Source of the DNA: Daphnia carinata
Taxonomy: Eukaryota > Arthropoda > Branchiopoda > Diplostraca > Daphniidae
Reading direction: 5' to 3'
DNA: 64,000 nt
NCBI RefSeq assembly: GCF_022539665.2
Contig: NC_081334.1
Location: 4,154,001-4,218,000 of the forward strand
Shown here piece after piece: positions 13,884 to 26,658 of the stretch; position 1 is the stretch's first letter; the number at the start of each line of letters is the position of its first letter. The position numbers and the translations under genes were made by a program. A model generated the notes under the pieces. The model was given only the letters and a program-made list of their open reading frames with translations, was not told the origin of the DNA and did not search any database.

Positions 13884-15252
13884 TTAAGCATGGTTAGCTT
13901 CTACGGATGCGGGACATTGATTGTTGGTCAGTCGATAGACGGCCATTTCTGAGATCCCTTGGTAGTGAACAAAAGCTGCGGCTATCACCAAAACGTGGAA
14001 AATTTGATGGCTTTGGAACTGTAATAAAAGAAAAATCACAGTAATCAGCAAAATAATTTCTGGAAACGCTAGAACATTAAAGGAAATTTTCACGCACCCA
14101 AATATCACATTTCCCAGGGAAATAGCACTCAGGTATACGTCCTGCGTACAGGAGGGCTCCCAGAATGTAGAGCGATCCCATAAGAATAAGCCATCCGAGA
14201 GAGGCGTAGGAAACGGCGTTAACCCAGCCTTCCATGACAGCGTAATGAATCGCTGGTATAGCTCCACTCAAGCCAAACGCGATGAAAATACCTTTCGAAA
14301 TTTCAATAAAAATACAAGTTAAACAGATAAAGACATAAAAAAATGAGGTGACAACTTACCCGCTCTAAAGGGTCGGTATTTTGGCTCCCCAAATCGATCG
14401 ACCATTGAGGTAATAATGGCCCCAAGACCCAAGACCGTGGCCACAGTTAAGTAAATCACTTTGGGTTGATACTGGCAGTAAAACGTGTAGTAAAGCCAGG
14501 GGACTAGGGATCCCAAAATGAGGAAGGAGATTCCGACATAGTCTAATTTCGAAAAGAGTTTGCCCACAAATTCGGAGTGGCAGTGAACTGTGTGGTAAGT
14601 GCACGATAAGCCTAAACACAAGATTGCTCCGGCGAAGAAAGCAGCAAAAACCAAGCGTTCTTCCATTTGTAGATCGGACCATATAAGCGTGTAAACTGCT
14701 AGGCTGACAAAGAGAACACATCCAATAAGATGGGTCCAAATGTTGCCAGTTTCTGTGTGAATTCTGAACAGGGACTGGAAGCAGGCAGTGAATGAGGGAA
14801 GTGGTGGTCTATGGCCCCAAATCAGGTAGTCATTGTCTTGAAGCCAATGAGGCAGAGCCTGGAAGTGACAGACTTTCCAGGATGCTTCAATCACTTTACG
14901 ACATATCTCTCCAGCTTGTTCTGCCACGGCACCAGCTCCAGCAGCCATGTCTGAGCTAAACTCTGCTGCAGCATGTAATCCATCTTCCAACTGTATGTCA
15001 AATGCAAAAATGAGGTCTGGGACACAGTCTCCATAATGGGAGAAGATGTTAATCACTCACCATCCGTTTGGCAGAGGGAAGATCTGTGGGCATGCAGTCT
15101 GTAAGCTCTTTGGTTGACTCGAGGATCCTTTTCACAAGGTCTCTTTTTGCATCATCTTCACATTCACTACTTTCTAAATCTTCCTCATTTTCTTGAATTT
15201 TTTTTCGTAGACGAATTCCATCTTCTCTTTCTTGGCTTTCTGGAGATTCCAT
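13884..15252 (-). CDS. AdipoR: Adiponectin receptor (PAQR family seven-transmembrane protein)
   Basis: Exons: 15061-15252, 14360-14990, 14098-14291, 13884-14018; phases agree and give 383 aa (human ADIPOR1 375, ADIPOR2 386). The acidic cytoplasmic N-terminus precedes the conserved entry WLQDNDYLIWGHRPPLPSF and the segment IHTETGNIWTHL. The zinc-site residues of the family are present: His in TYHTVHCHS, Asp in KLDYVGIS, and both His of SHQIFHVLV. Seven hydrophobic segments are spread over residues about 140-370. PAQR receptors have the N-terminus inside and are linked to ceramidase-type activity and energy homeostasis (family knowledge). Stop follows EANHA. No frame damage is seen. Confidence 0.96.
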
Positions 15253-18200
15253 GATTGAAACTTAAAATTATGTCCTAACGGCGGTTTCCGAGCAGAAACA
15301 AAGCTGAATAATTATGAGAAAATTAGGTGACACAGACGACAACCGAAATTTCATTGTTTGCCGAACAAAGACGTTTACAGGTCTACGGTAGTCTATGGTG
15401 AAGAAGTTTACCTACCGACAAAAATAAACCAGGTCGTATTCCGTCAATTGTTCTCCTTATCCAAATCACAAAACGAACAAAGAAACCGTGAACCTTCCTC
15501 GAAATTAACTTAAGAAGTTTCACGAAAGTGCAGGACGACCTTTATTCGTTGGTTACGACTTGCCTTCTGGTTTTCAGCTGATAGCTTTCGACGTATACAC
15601 AGTACACACACGCACAGTGAGGATTACGACATCCACAGTGCGCCCCCTGGAGTTTCGATTGCTGCCATTGGTTGTTGGTCACGTGACAAGATAAAATTCC
15701 CTAGTTTCATTGTCTTTCTGATCGGATTACACATTGACAGCTCCAGTCCTTTTTGTTTTGCTATAAATTGGGCTATAAGTGTTCTTGTCATTTGTGGAAA
15801 ATTGTTTTTCCCTACCAACGACATTCCTTTTGGAGAACGTCAGCGCCATTATTGCGATCTAGATGACAATACGATAATTTTCGATAACTTTCTTCAGTGT
15901 TGAATCATGGGGAGAGGGGGGGATTTTGCATTCAAAATTTAAATGCTCAGGGATAATGCTGTGATTTTAAAAAACACAGTATTTTCGACGTACATCTGTT
16001 ATAATATAAAGCCAGTGGTCCTTTCTATCCAGAACTTTTAGACTATAATTGGAGTTAGTCTTTGTGTGCATTTCGCCAAGGCATTGACGTCGTTCCTCAT
16101 TCACAATATGCGACGCTTTAGGCGTCTGCTGAATCATTTCAAGGCTCCTCTCTCCAATAAGCGGCCTCAACACGCTGTGCCTTACTGACGGCCATTTTTG
16201 CGATATTTAGTCACGTGGCTGCTAGCTGATGGAACCAATGCATTTCTCTTATTCCTGCAAAAAAAAAAATACATATATATAAAAGAAAAGAAGTCGTACG
16301 AATGCCATGTGTTTGTTCCGGGGCTTTCATCTCGTACGTATGACGTAGTTTCAAAAGGTACACAAGGAGAAAGGGGAATATAGAATTTCGAGAAGAATTC
16401 GTACCACCTTCCCGCTGTGAATTGTTACACTTTTCATGGTAGTTTACTTGTAATTAAAAAGAAACGAATAACGTTTTCTCTACGTTTAGAATTATTTCTG
16501 TGTAAGGCATTTATCATGCGCTTATTGACTCATCTTGTATGGACAAACACAAGTCCAGTCTTGCTGATCTTTGGCCAGAGGGATAGAATTTAGTTTGATT
16601 GTTTGGACTCTTGGACAAAAATGAGCTCATTTTTCTGGTAGACATAACACGAAACATAGCGACGATATCGCAAACAATGAGATTCTTGTACAAAAAAACA
16701 AAAGACTCGTCTACTACAAACACGAGTCCATATGTCGTTCTTATCACACAGCCTATAATAGACAAAAAAAAAATTTAATAAAAAGATATTTTGGTCACAA
16801 TGATTTGAGTTTTGTGTTTTTCCACCAAACCCGTTCTTTTTTGAAGACCCACATTTATACTAGCCTATATTTCTATTCTGCGGGCCAGTAGATTTTATCG
16901 ATCGGAGCTGCTGCTTCCACACGCAGCTGTTTCTCTTGTCTGTATTCCATTCGCTTCAAATGCGTACATGTTTCTCCATCTTTTTTTTCTCCCCTTTTCA
17001 ACGCAGCCAACACACACGTGATGACGACCAACGGATGAAAGGCGGGAGAGAAAAAGGGAAGTAGAAAAAAAAAAAAAAAGGCTAGGCGGCTGGCACACAA
17101 TTTCCTTCGGGGAACGGTCTCATTATAAGCAACCCGCTCTCGGTTCTACTTTCGCCCGCTCCTATAATTGTGCGTGGGGAGGCAGAAGGTTCAAGTGTCA
17201 ATATTATCCCTCTTCTTTTCTCAACTACAAGTTATTTACTACTCACGCAGAGATTGGACGTCAAAAAAATGTAGGCGGTGTAGGAGGAAATTGAGTATTT
17301 TCCAGAACGATATTCCCGATGGTAACTGAAGCTCGATCGAAAAGTCCGATAGATTTCTGCACGTTGATTCGTCGCTTTCTGAGTTCATTCAACCTGTGAC
17401 ATGCAAAGTTTCATCAGTTGTTTCCAACATTTCAATTTAGTTCACGTGTATCGATTTTTAACAACTCGGTTGCCTTGCACTTTTGTCCAAACTCGTTCCT
17501 CGTGACTCGTGTCGCTTTTTCTTTTTCATCTTTTCTGTACACACGAGGCTCTGGGATTTGCGTGACCTTGTTGAAGTTACGGAAAAGCCGCGGCATTCGC
17601 TAGACAACCACATCGATTTATCGATGAACTCTTGAAAATCTATGAACAAATAAACAATTTTATTTTTTGGAAGCGGATTTAACCGAGAAAAAAATTCAAA
17701 CATAAAAAATAAAAAAAAGGATCAGTTTTCAAGTCACGCGTGATCTGATATGATCTTGACACGAAGCCGCACATACTACCCTCAATGAATCTGTGTCAGT
17801 ATTTTAAACACGCCCAGGGAGTGACCCGTTTCTGAACAACACGCACGATGCTTTCATTAAATACACATTGACAGTGAGCAAATACTCAAGATATGCCGTT
17901 AGACGCAGACCATAACAACGTTTCCAGGCTACCAAGGTCGCTCCATCATTTATGCAACCTATTTGCGATATTAGCCGCCATTGCCAAACAATCGGAAACG
18001 GCCCTCGGCCAACTGCGTTCCCTTGCTTTTTTATTGTAATGCCACTGGATTGCGAGTTTTCATACTTTCTCTCTAGCAGTACATAAAGGCCGAACTTTAA
18101 GGGTGGCTTTACGAGGCTAAGGAAGACGGAGCAGCCATCGATTCAGGAAGCGGAAGAAGAATGAGGGAGTTGTTGCGGTTGTGGACCACAAAAATTCCCC

Positions 18201-20080
18201 ATTACTCGCCACAATTTTTTTTGAGCATGAGCCAAGACAAAACTTACCGATTTCGACGTGGATGTTATACATCATCCCCATGTTTTGTTCCGGTTCCGAT
18301 CATCCAATCAATGCTGTCAACAAAAGTGCAGTGGTGCAAACTATACCGACATCTATCGCCATAATAGGATCGCGGCTGTTACGTAAAAACCACGAAACTG
18401 AAAAGTACGTGAAAACAATACAAGTTTTCCGGTTACTGATCTTACGTAAAGAAGGATGGAAAAATGAAGTGTATGGTTTACTTACACACAAATTTTAATG
18501 ACGTTTTTGTTGACAAAACGTTATCAGATGAGACATCCCGAGAGGAGGAGTTGGCGGTTTAAATCGCAGCCCGATGCGTTGCATAATCCCAACGGCCAAT
18601 ATTTGGATGATTTCCAAACCAGTTGATCTTGATTGTTAGTAGATAACGTCGAATTTTTCGCGCTTGGACGTTCTATGTTCCAAAAATAAAATTTATTCTG
18701 GGATTTTCTTTTCTTAAACATAGCTAGTCATTTTTCCTGCACATGTTAATGAATATAATGCGCTCTATGTAAAGTGAACGTTAACAGCGTGTGTAACATT
18801 GCCAATTTACCATAAATAATCCTACTTGATTTGCATTTAACTTAAGTGCAATAACACTTTTAATTGTACGTTAACTGCAATAGGCACTTGAAAAGTTTAA
18901 TGAAGCACTGGCCCAGCAGTCAAAACTCACATTTCAATTCAAAAGGTTGGCATTTTGTCATTTTTGGCTGCACACCAAGTTCTGAAGTAGTTGGCACATG
19001 ACAACAGTTGAAGCTTAAACTGAGAAGTTGCCCAGTGACTTACCATTTAAAGAAGGCAAGGTCACTAGCTGGCCATGTGATGTTCAAACTTTTGAAAGTC
19101 CAAGAAAGTCAAACCATTTTCTTGTAGAGAACAAGTACGGAGGAACTGCAGGATTAACAAATAAAAAAGATGTTTAAAATTTAAATGGTGGCCACGTATA
19201 AATCCAGTTGATTCAGAACTTTCACGAGAGATGTAATCAGGATACCAGTAAAGGCAGTGGCCAAATACTACGACTGTTTAGGTACTGACAATTTAACTGG
19301 AAATGTAAATTTAGAAAAACCTGAATGAGCATCTAAGGTTCAATGTCCGCTGCGCGCTGATGCACATTCGAAACAGGAAAAAAACCTTGAAGTTGATTTA
19401 TTCGTTTTCCCATCATGGTAGGTCGTTTGCTCGTGGCAAATTCGGATGCAACATCAGATCGTTAAAAATTAACAGCATCGTTGAATTTTGCCTATTCAAA
19501 ATGGAATTAGTTTTACGCGTTTTGCAACATAAGAACTAAAGATTCGTATTTAAAATCGCAGATTTGACACGCTTCAAATTTGAAGATAAAGCAACGTATG
19601 CATGTCTATATTTATCAAGATTTTTTGAATTGTCTAGCAAGACAAACACATGACTATGTCTGGCTAGCTCCCAAATGTCATTTGCGAATGTCTACCCTGA
19701 CACAAATGAGAAAAGAATAATTAAAGCAAATTGTGCTGAACTCGTGGTCATCAATTTTCTTCTTTGAATAGTTTTACTTTCTCAATGAAATCTAGGAAAG
19801 CGCTCCGTTCTTATAGTAATTTCAACTCCCAGGGCGAAATTCTAATATTTATCAGACACGAGACAATGGAAGGCGAAAAAACCTGAAATTTGCGCGCACG
19901 TCGGCAGAGCTAAAATACCGTTATTTTTTTTAATAATCACGAACGAACAACGCTGGAGCCATCTAGGTCAAACCATGAAAATTACGTACCGAATAAAAAT
20001 CCAAACAACATTTAAGTGGCTGTTGAATTCCGTTACATAAATGGAATGAAAACTCAATTTCAATCGATAACTATTGACTA
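15253..20080. other. Gene-poor intergenic region
   Basis: About 4.8 kb with no ORF or exon that I recognise. The left end should contain the adiponectin receptor promoter. Short ORFs occur on both strands (for example near 15.6-15.8 kb and 16.0-16.2 kb) without domain motifs or splice support. No tRNA, rRNA or transposon was recognised. Confidence 0.5.
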
Positions 20081-20084
20081 CTTC

Positions 20085-20290
20085 ACTAACATCAGCCACT
20101 GTGTTACTATTTTAAGTGGATGGAGTGCTCAAACGCAGAAGATGAACAAAACGTCATGGGGCATCTTTTTTAAACTACTGCTCGATGGTACGTTATGCGA
20201 AACAAGAAGGCTGATGTCTACTCACCGATAAATTGCGACGTCTCCCCGGCTCCAATCCACGTAGAAGGTCATCTTTGGGACATACAGGTA
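20085..20290 (+). pseudogene. Decayed fragment of a protease-homolog gene (exons 5-6 region)
   Basis: The stretch resembles the exon 5/6 region of the intact downstream genes. GGATGGAGTGCT near 20118 parallels GGATGGGGCGCC, which encodes the conserved GWG-type motif. Downstream, ACTCACCGATAAATTGCGAC (20219-20238) parallels GCTCACCTATTAACTGTGAT in the gene at 22628, and a donor-like CAG/GTAC follows at about 20287. The frame is broken (TAA in the middle of the homologous segment). It reads as a relic of an eighth or ninth family copy. The identity is by eye and short. Confidence 0.4.
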
Positions 20291-20700
20291 CGAACATCTA
20301 AATAAAACAGTACATATAATTTATCTATCTGCATTATTTTTAGTTCGAAATTCATACAAGCTTGTGAAAGTGAATAAGTTTTACCTTGTTCGAGCGCGAA
20401 TCATTGTTTGGCTTCATCTAGAATCCTATACCGAATTTCTTAAAAACTTAGGAAGCTTGGTTTACATCTTTTTCCCTTTTACATAGCTGGAATGTGGCTC
20501 TATTTGTTGATGTCCAAATGGAATTACACAAAATACAGCATCAGCCGGGTCTTTTCAAATAACCTTGTGGCAGGTAAACAAGACGGTATGGCGTCAATAC
20601 TATCGTCCAATCTGAAGTAAACCAATATGAAGAGATTAAGATTTTTATCAGTTCACAAAATCGTAGTATAAACCTTTCAAAAGAGGCATCCGCATTGCCT

Positions 20701-21566
20701 ATGGGTCAGTTTGGCATCATGTATCGAATTGTGATTTTTGCTTTTTTCGTCTTTTTAACCTCAGGTAACTAACATATTAGATTTTGCTTGATCAGCAGCT
20801 ATGTAAAAATTGACGCACCTTTTAACGTAAAAAGTTGAAGTTGAACCTCTAAGCGACGCAACTGGTCGCATTTCTAACGGATATAATGGCGCTCAGAATG
20901 TGCGCTGTCTGATGTCACTGCAGGACGTTATCCTTTCATCGTTTCGGTGACATCTAATAAAATTCAATGGGGACATAAATTCACGATAACTGTCATAATT
21001 ACAATAACCAGGTAACATTTAACAACAAACACATTTGTGGGGGGTTCATCTATAATTCTCGATTTATCGTTACTGCCGCATCCTGTGCCTATCAGTAAGT
21101 CAACGAAATATTAGAAAATAAAAAAAATGATAAAATTACTTTACGCTGTAAGAAAACAATGTCAAGAATTTCTATGAATTGCTAGGAAAACTACTTCTCA
21201 AATTCAAGTAACAGTAGGCGAACTTTCCTTGGTACTTCCAGATCCGGGCGAATTAAACCTTCAAGTTCAATCCATTACTGTTCATGAGGCTTATAATCAC
21301 ACAGAAAAATTCACGCATGAGTAACATTAACACAGGACGGCTAAACGAAAGCAATTGGTACTTACAGAGTTGGACTTTGGGATGCGACCATGTCAATTCG
21401 ATGAAGGTTCGCCATTGTTTTATCCAACCTCTGCCACGATATTTATGCCATGGGTATAGTATCGAAAAATTTGGGCTGCGGTGACAGCCAACTCTTTGAA
21501 ACAATTTACACTCGGCTAACGGCCTACAATGACTGGATGTTGAGGGTTGGTGGTCCACAGCCTTAG
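20701..21566 (+). pseudogene. Serine-protease-homolog pseudogene, first of the array
   Basis: It aligns exon by exon with the intact gene at 22628. The signal-peptide exon (20701-20764) is intact. Exon 2 (about 20842-20953) has about 8 extra bases after the codons for GAQN, which shifts the frame before the R-Y-P-F segment. Exon 3 (21012-21094) encodes HICGGFIYNSRFIVTAASC and is intact. Exon 4 runs to YNHTEKF and then hits a stop near 21322. The segment with the catalytic Asp and the following exons 5-6 is missing. The last exon joins directly at about 21388 with PCQFDEGSPLFYP, then loses one base and stops early. No continuous protein can be made. The damage looks recent, since most codons still match the neighbour. 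Confidence 0.85.
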
Positions 21567-22627
21567 TTTGCAACACAGTAATCAAATTAATTACATTGGG
21601 TAATATTTTATTACTACAAATATACTATTGACTACTTTACCCGCGTTTAACTGTAAGAATGCTAAGTGGTTTAATTACATAGAGCATTTCTCTACGTGGC
21701 GTTAAGGGGTGGCTATTTCGGCTACCGGTCGATGGTGCGACAGGTGGAGCAAGAGTATTATCTTCGTGTAATCATTGAACAAAAGTGCAGGAACAGCAAA
21801 AAGCAGAATTATAAATTATTTTTTTTTACTCACCTATGAACTGCGATGCCTCTCTAGTTGTCCTCTTCAGTTCAATCCGATTACATGTTGGGAACTAGAA
21901 ATACGATCATCTCTACAAATGTTTCGAAACGAAAAATTGCTGTTTTTAATACAAGAAAATAAAATAAAATAAAATAATGATATTTACCTTTTGCCAATAT
22001 GAAGAATCTGGCCACGTAGATTCGTCGCACGTTTCAAAAGTCGAAGAGGATAATTCTCAAAAGTTGAAACTGAAGTAGGAGCGAAATATTACAAGTCAGT
22101 AAAGTTTTGACTGTCAGCAAACAACAACACTAGATGATCCGCCTTTCATAAGGATCGATGTAAATCATTTCTTGAAAATTAAGGTGGTATGATGATTACC
22201 ATTTCCATCTGAAATGAAATGAATGGTAATTTTAAAAAATTACTAAACAGAATACAGACAAGAAATCACCAACATTATTACGATGATACGTATTTCTCTA
22301 TCTTTTTTAATGTCACGAATAACATACATTCATCAATGGCGTTATTTAGCGCTGCACCTAAATTTCATTTGGTATTGTATACTAAATGCTCAGCAAACTT
22401 TAAAAGGTTGGCAAACACAGATCTTCTCTGTACGCAGCAAACGAGTACTTCTCTTCGTTAAGCTAACCTCAGACCAGATGAGCAAAATGGCATGGCGTTA
22501 ACACTATCATTGAGACCTACTTAAATCATGATCGAGAGATAATGGTTTTTTGTTATCAATGGATAATGCCAGTAATGCGAGCATTTCACACAGGGTATCC
22601 GTAACTTTAGGGTTTCAGTTGAACATC
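21567..22627 (+). other. Spacer with protease-homolog remnants
   Basis: Two short stretches recall the downstream genes. CTCACCTATGAACTGCGATG at 21829-21848 parallels the exon 6 segment CTCACCTATTAACTGTGATC. CCAATATGAAGAATCTGGCC near 21994 parallels the last-exon segment that encodes CQYDEGSP. They lie in the same order as in a real gene but without open frames. The rest is AT-rich, includes a short AAAAT tandem run near 21956-21976, and shows no gene. Confidence 0.4.
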
Positions 22628-23915
22628 ATGCATCCCGTTCTATTCTTGGCCTTTTTCTTCTTTTTTACACCGGGTAACTAACAAATATACTCTAGTCGGT
22701 CAAGACAGATGGGTAACAATTTACTTGCCTTACATAAAAAATTTCGAAGTTGTACCGGTTAGCAACCCATTTGGTCGCATTTCTAATGGCTTCAATGGAG
22801 CCGAGAATGGCGCCGTTGACGCAGGACGTTATCCTTTCATGGTTTCGGTAATACCTGTAAAGAAGAAATGATCACATGCATTCATGACCATTGTTATAAT
22901 TAAAAATAACTAGGTGACCTTTAATGACAATCATATTTGCGGAGGTTTCATCTATAATTCTCGATTTATCGTTACTGCAGCATCTTGCGTCTACCAGTAA
23001 GTAAAAATAAGAGTTAACAATTTTTTAATTGTCTTAGAAATAAAATAAATAAATAAATAAAAAAATACAAATTGTTAAAATCTTTATGAATCGCTAGGAA
23101 AACTACTTCCCAAGTTCAAGTAACGGTAGGTCAAATTTCATTGATACTTCCAGATCCGGGTGAATTGCGTCTTCAACTTCGGAGCATAATTGTTCACGAG
23201 GCCTACAATCATGCGACAAGATTTAACGACATTGCCATGCTTGAGGTATTAGTTATTTTTAGAAGTTGCGCAAGTAAATATTGATATTTCTTTCAAATCT
23301 ATAATGTTGAAAAAGACGTCCCAAGCATTGGAATTCGGTCCGAATGTTAACTACATTCCATACAACGCAGTTACTGGTAGTCTGGCCACCATAATTGGAT
23401 GGGGCGCCTTTGACGTAATTAATCTATTAAACTCTTAAACCAATTAAGTGTTCTGGAAAGACTTATTAAGTTATGGATAAATAGGCAACGAAAGTGGTGT
23501 CAACCAAGCTACGCGAAGCCCCGACCAGCTCACCTATTAACTGTGATCTTTTCCCTGCTGATGTTTTCGATCAAAATACAATGTTTTGCTGGGGTCGGAC
23601 AGGTAAATATTAAAAAATTTAATCAGAAAACATAACATAACAATAAGACACTAACTACTTGAATGTAGAATAAGTAAACGAAAAGAATTTAAACTTACAG
23701 ATGTCGGCGGTGGCGCGCGACCGTGTCAATATGACGAAGGTTCGCCATTATTTTACCCGACATCCGAAACAACGTTTTACGCCATGGGTATCGTTTCCAA
23801 AAACTTGGGCTGTGGAGACAGCGATATCTTCGAGACGATTTATACTCGACTATCGGCCTATTATGGTTGGATGACGAGGACGGGTGGTCTTCAGCCTTCA
23901 CTCGCAACGGAATAA
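22628..23915 (+). CDS. Secreted serine-protease homolog 1, catalytically dead
   Basis: Exons: 22628-22673, 22750-22847, 22914-22996, 23098-23245, 23316-23414, 23485-23602, 23701-23915; phases agree, 268 aa. A hydrophobic signal peptide (MHPVLFLAFFFFF) is followed by a short propeptide and the activation-like site GRISNG. The chymotrypsin fold is marked by CGGFIY, GWGAF and the C-terminal IYTRLSAYYGWM. His57 is Ser (TAASC). Asp102 remains (NDIAML). Ser195 is Glu and Gly193 is Tyr (CQYDEGSPL). Protease activity is therefore not expected; a binding or cofactor role is an inference. AATAAA lies near 23955. It is the closest relative of the pseudogene at 20701 and has the most introns of the array. 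Confidence 0.9.
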
Positions 23916-24281
23916 CAAATGATTACAAATCCATAATACATTGTATGAATACAAATAAAGTATGTGAACCTCATCATTGTCTTCCATATGAAATTAATTG
24001 TTTGCATGTTTGCGGGATGCTTTGTTGTAGATAGTTTTTTTTTGATAATCTTAGCAGCACATCAAAATGTTTGTTGGTTGGCTTGATAAGCTACGTGCAA
24101 GACGTTCATAGGTAATCCCACATTTTACAGTAACGGATAACATTTGTTGTCTTTCAGCTATCCGTTACGTTCCATATTACTGGCGGTTGTTATTGTAGTT
24201 CGGCAATAAATTAAGGAAAAAGAAAGCAGACATTCGGTGGCAAGAATTAATTACAAAAGTATCTGAAGCACAGAACCTAAA
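23916..24281. other. Spacer between protease homologs 1 and 2
   Basis: Contains the 3'UTR and AATAAA of the left gene (about 23955) and the promoter of the right gene. No ORF of note. Confidence 0.6.
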
Positions 24282-25387
24282 ATGCGGATCTTGTTAGCCA
24301 TATCATTCCTCAATGTAATCACAGCCTTCAAAGGTAACAAAGCCAAGTATGTTTTGGGCTATTGACATTTAATTTTCTCACGTTGCTTTCAAAGTTTGGT
24401 TACTTACGTCCATTTTTCACAGATGAAACCGCAGCTAGTCGCATACTTCAAGGCGTTCCAGCAGCAATAGGAGAATTCCCTTATGTTGTTGCAATAAAAG
24501 TGGACGACAAATTCCGTTGCGGTGGGTTCATCTACAACGAAAGATGGGTCGTTACAGTTGCTTCTTGTGTCAACGGGTTCAACAATGTGTTGGACCGAGT
24601 GACTGTGGAAGCTGGAATTGTCTCTTTAAAAATGCCGGAGCCGAGTCAACAACTTATCCGGATCGAATCTTTTCATCTCTACGATTCTTACAACGAATCT
24701 CTAACCGGACCATTACATGACCTTGCCCTCATACAGGTATGCCCTCCCGATCTATCTACATAATTCGTTCAGCAATTCACTCCTTGTGCCACAATCATTT
24801 GTAGACGAGATTGCCCTTTACATTCAACTCGGAGGTGAATTTTTCGTATTACGATGAAACTTCGCGTGAAATGGCAACATTCATCGGATGGGGTGTCGCT
24901 GAAGTCATCGGAGTATGATGCCATTGTTCAGAACATTTAAACTTCATTACTAATAAGTGCAAAAACTGTAGGATGGTGGCTCATATTCGAACGAATTGCG
25001 CAAAGCAATGATTACCGTTAATTCAACCATTTGTCAATCTGCTTATGGAACATCCTATCAAAATGCCTACATGATCTGCACTGGCGATGCAGGTAACATT
25101 GCTTAAAGAAACCAACATGGAAGTGATTGTGATTGGCTTACCATTTAGATGCAGGAGACACGCAGAGTCCTTGCCAATACGATGAGGGATCGCCACTAGT
25201 TCAGAACGGGTACGTCGTTGGCGTCATGTCTAGAAACAGCGGCTGCGATGCTAGTGGAACTGTAATACCGACCATTTACACCCGGTTGTCGGTTTACTAC
25301 AATTGGATGGTCACCACGGCAGGGATACAACCTCTTCCTTCCCTCGTTCAGTTGGATCGCTCACTTTCTGAACCTGAAACAAATTAA
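24282..25387 (+). CDS. Secreted serine-protease homolog 2, catalytically dead
   Basis: Exons: 24282-24333, 24423-24736, 24805-24912, 24972-25092, 25149-25387, about 277 aa. A donor at 24903 is also possible, would fit the paralogs' exon end, and gives 274 aa. The signal peptide MRILLAISFLNVITAF precedes the activation-like SRILQG. Exon 2 fuses what are separate exons in the paralogs, carrying both the His-loop and the Asp region without an intron. His57 is Ser (TVASC), Asp102 is kept (LHDLALIQ), Ser195 is Glu (CQYDEGSPLV). Gly193 is Tyr. The cleft Trp215-Gly216 pair reads Arg-Asn (MSRNSGC). Cysteines for the three core disulfides are present. It has a longer C-terminal tail ending SEPETN. A poly(A) signal overlaps the stop region (AATAAAACAATAAAA). 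Confidence 0.9.
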
Positions 25388-25617
25388 ATAAAACAATAAA
25401 ACATAATTTCAATTTTGAACGAAGCAAGTTCCAAAATTTTCTTTCTGATTTCGACAAAGTGTGGCGCTAGCTGTTTTCCCCACAATCCTTATCATTACTA
25501 TCATCTATTGATGACGCATAGGAAAGTTGACTGAAAACTTGTCCAAAATACAAAATTCTAAAAGTCCAATCAGTTTTTGAACCGAACTAGCCGTGTTTCA
25601 AGATCTGAGCATTCGCC

Positions 25618-26658
25618 ATGAGATTCACCACTAGTTCACTTTCCCTTTTCTTTTTTATTCTAGGCGCTTCGGCGTCACCACTTATTACAGGTAACTAAAA
25701 AAAACTAGGATTTAATTAATAAAATTTAAAAATTACCTTCTTTACAGGGGATGTGGTGACGGATGAAGAACGTATTTTAGGAGGAACTAAAGCCACAGAG
25801 GGCGAATTTCCATACATCGTTTCCATTACAACGAACGGCGAGCATATCTGTGGTGGGTTCATTTACAATCAACGTTTCATTGTCACGACAGCTTCATGCG
25901 TCCTAAAGTACGAAAATTTTAATGTAATATAGGAAATAATTCTAAAATAACTGTAAATTAATACTTGAAATTCCATAGTTTGGTGCCATTTGATGTTACG
26001 ATAGTTGTCGGTCAAGTGTCGCTGATTTTCAATGATCAGTACGAGCGTCGCTACCAAGTCGTGAGCATCATCCCTCACGAAAATTATGATCCTGTCCTCG
26101 GTGTAAATAATCTTGCAGTCATTGAGGTCGGTATCAATTAACATTTCTCATGAAAAATTTAATCATTATTCTTAAGTTACCGTTTGACAGACATCGAGTT
26201 CAATTGCATTCACTCCTGGTCATGTTGAGTATATATACTACAACGAAGATAACATGACAGTAGGAGCTACCATCATGGGCTGGGGAACTACCCAGGTTAG
26301 CTAAACGACCATTTCTGCACAACAAAAACAAAAATTGACTTCATTACTTGAAATTTAGGAGGAGGGATTACCTTCAGTTGATTTGTTAAAGGCAAACGTC
26401 ACGATATCGACCGACTGCGTCGTTTATGGTAGCGAAGAGTATCAACCAAACTACATGATTTGCGCAGGAAGTCCGACAGCCAGTCCTTGCCATTATGACG
26501 ATGGCTCACCCCTTGTACAAGGCAACATAGTAGTCGGTGTTGCAGCGAGAAATACCGGATGCGGTGCAAATTTTTTGCCAACTCTGTACACCCGGTTGTC
26601 TTCCTATTACGCCTGGCTGAACAGGAACGCCGGCCTGCAACCACCAATGTCTGGCTAA
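25618..26658 (+). CDS. Secreted serine-protease homolog 3, all three triad residues lost
   Basis: Exons: 25618-25690, 25748-25907, 25979-26126, 26191-26295, 26359-26658; phases agree, 261 aa. The signal peptide begins MRFTTSSLSLFFFILGAS. The activation-like site is ERILGG, the closest to a canonical R-IVGG in the array. His57 is Ser (TTASC). The Asp102 position reads Asn (VNNLAVIE). Ser195 is Asp and Gly193 is Tyr (CHYDDGSPLV). It is thus the only intact member in which the whole triad is gone. The exon that is split before PTASPC in the paralogs is continuous here. AATAAA lies near 26679. The role is unknown; a folded, secreted, non-proteolytic protein is inferred. Confidence 0.9.

Noticed and set aside
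15967-16173. Minus-strand 68-residue ORF as a transposase remnant
   Set aside because: No catalytic motif, repeat ends or second copy were seen.
18161-18498. Overlapping plus-strand ORFs of 67-105 aa
   Set aside because: No signal, domain, splice context or recognisable homology.
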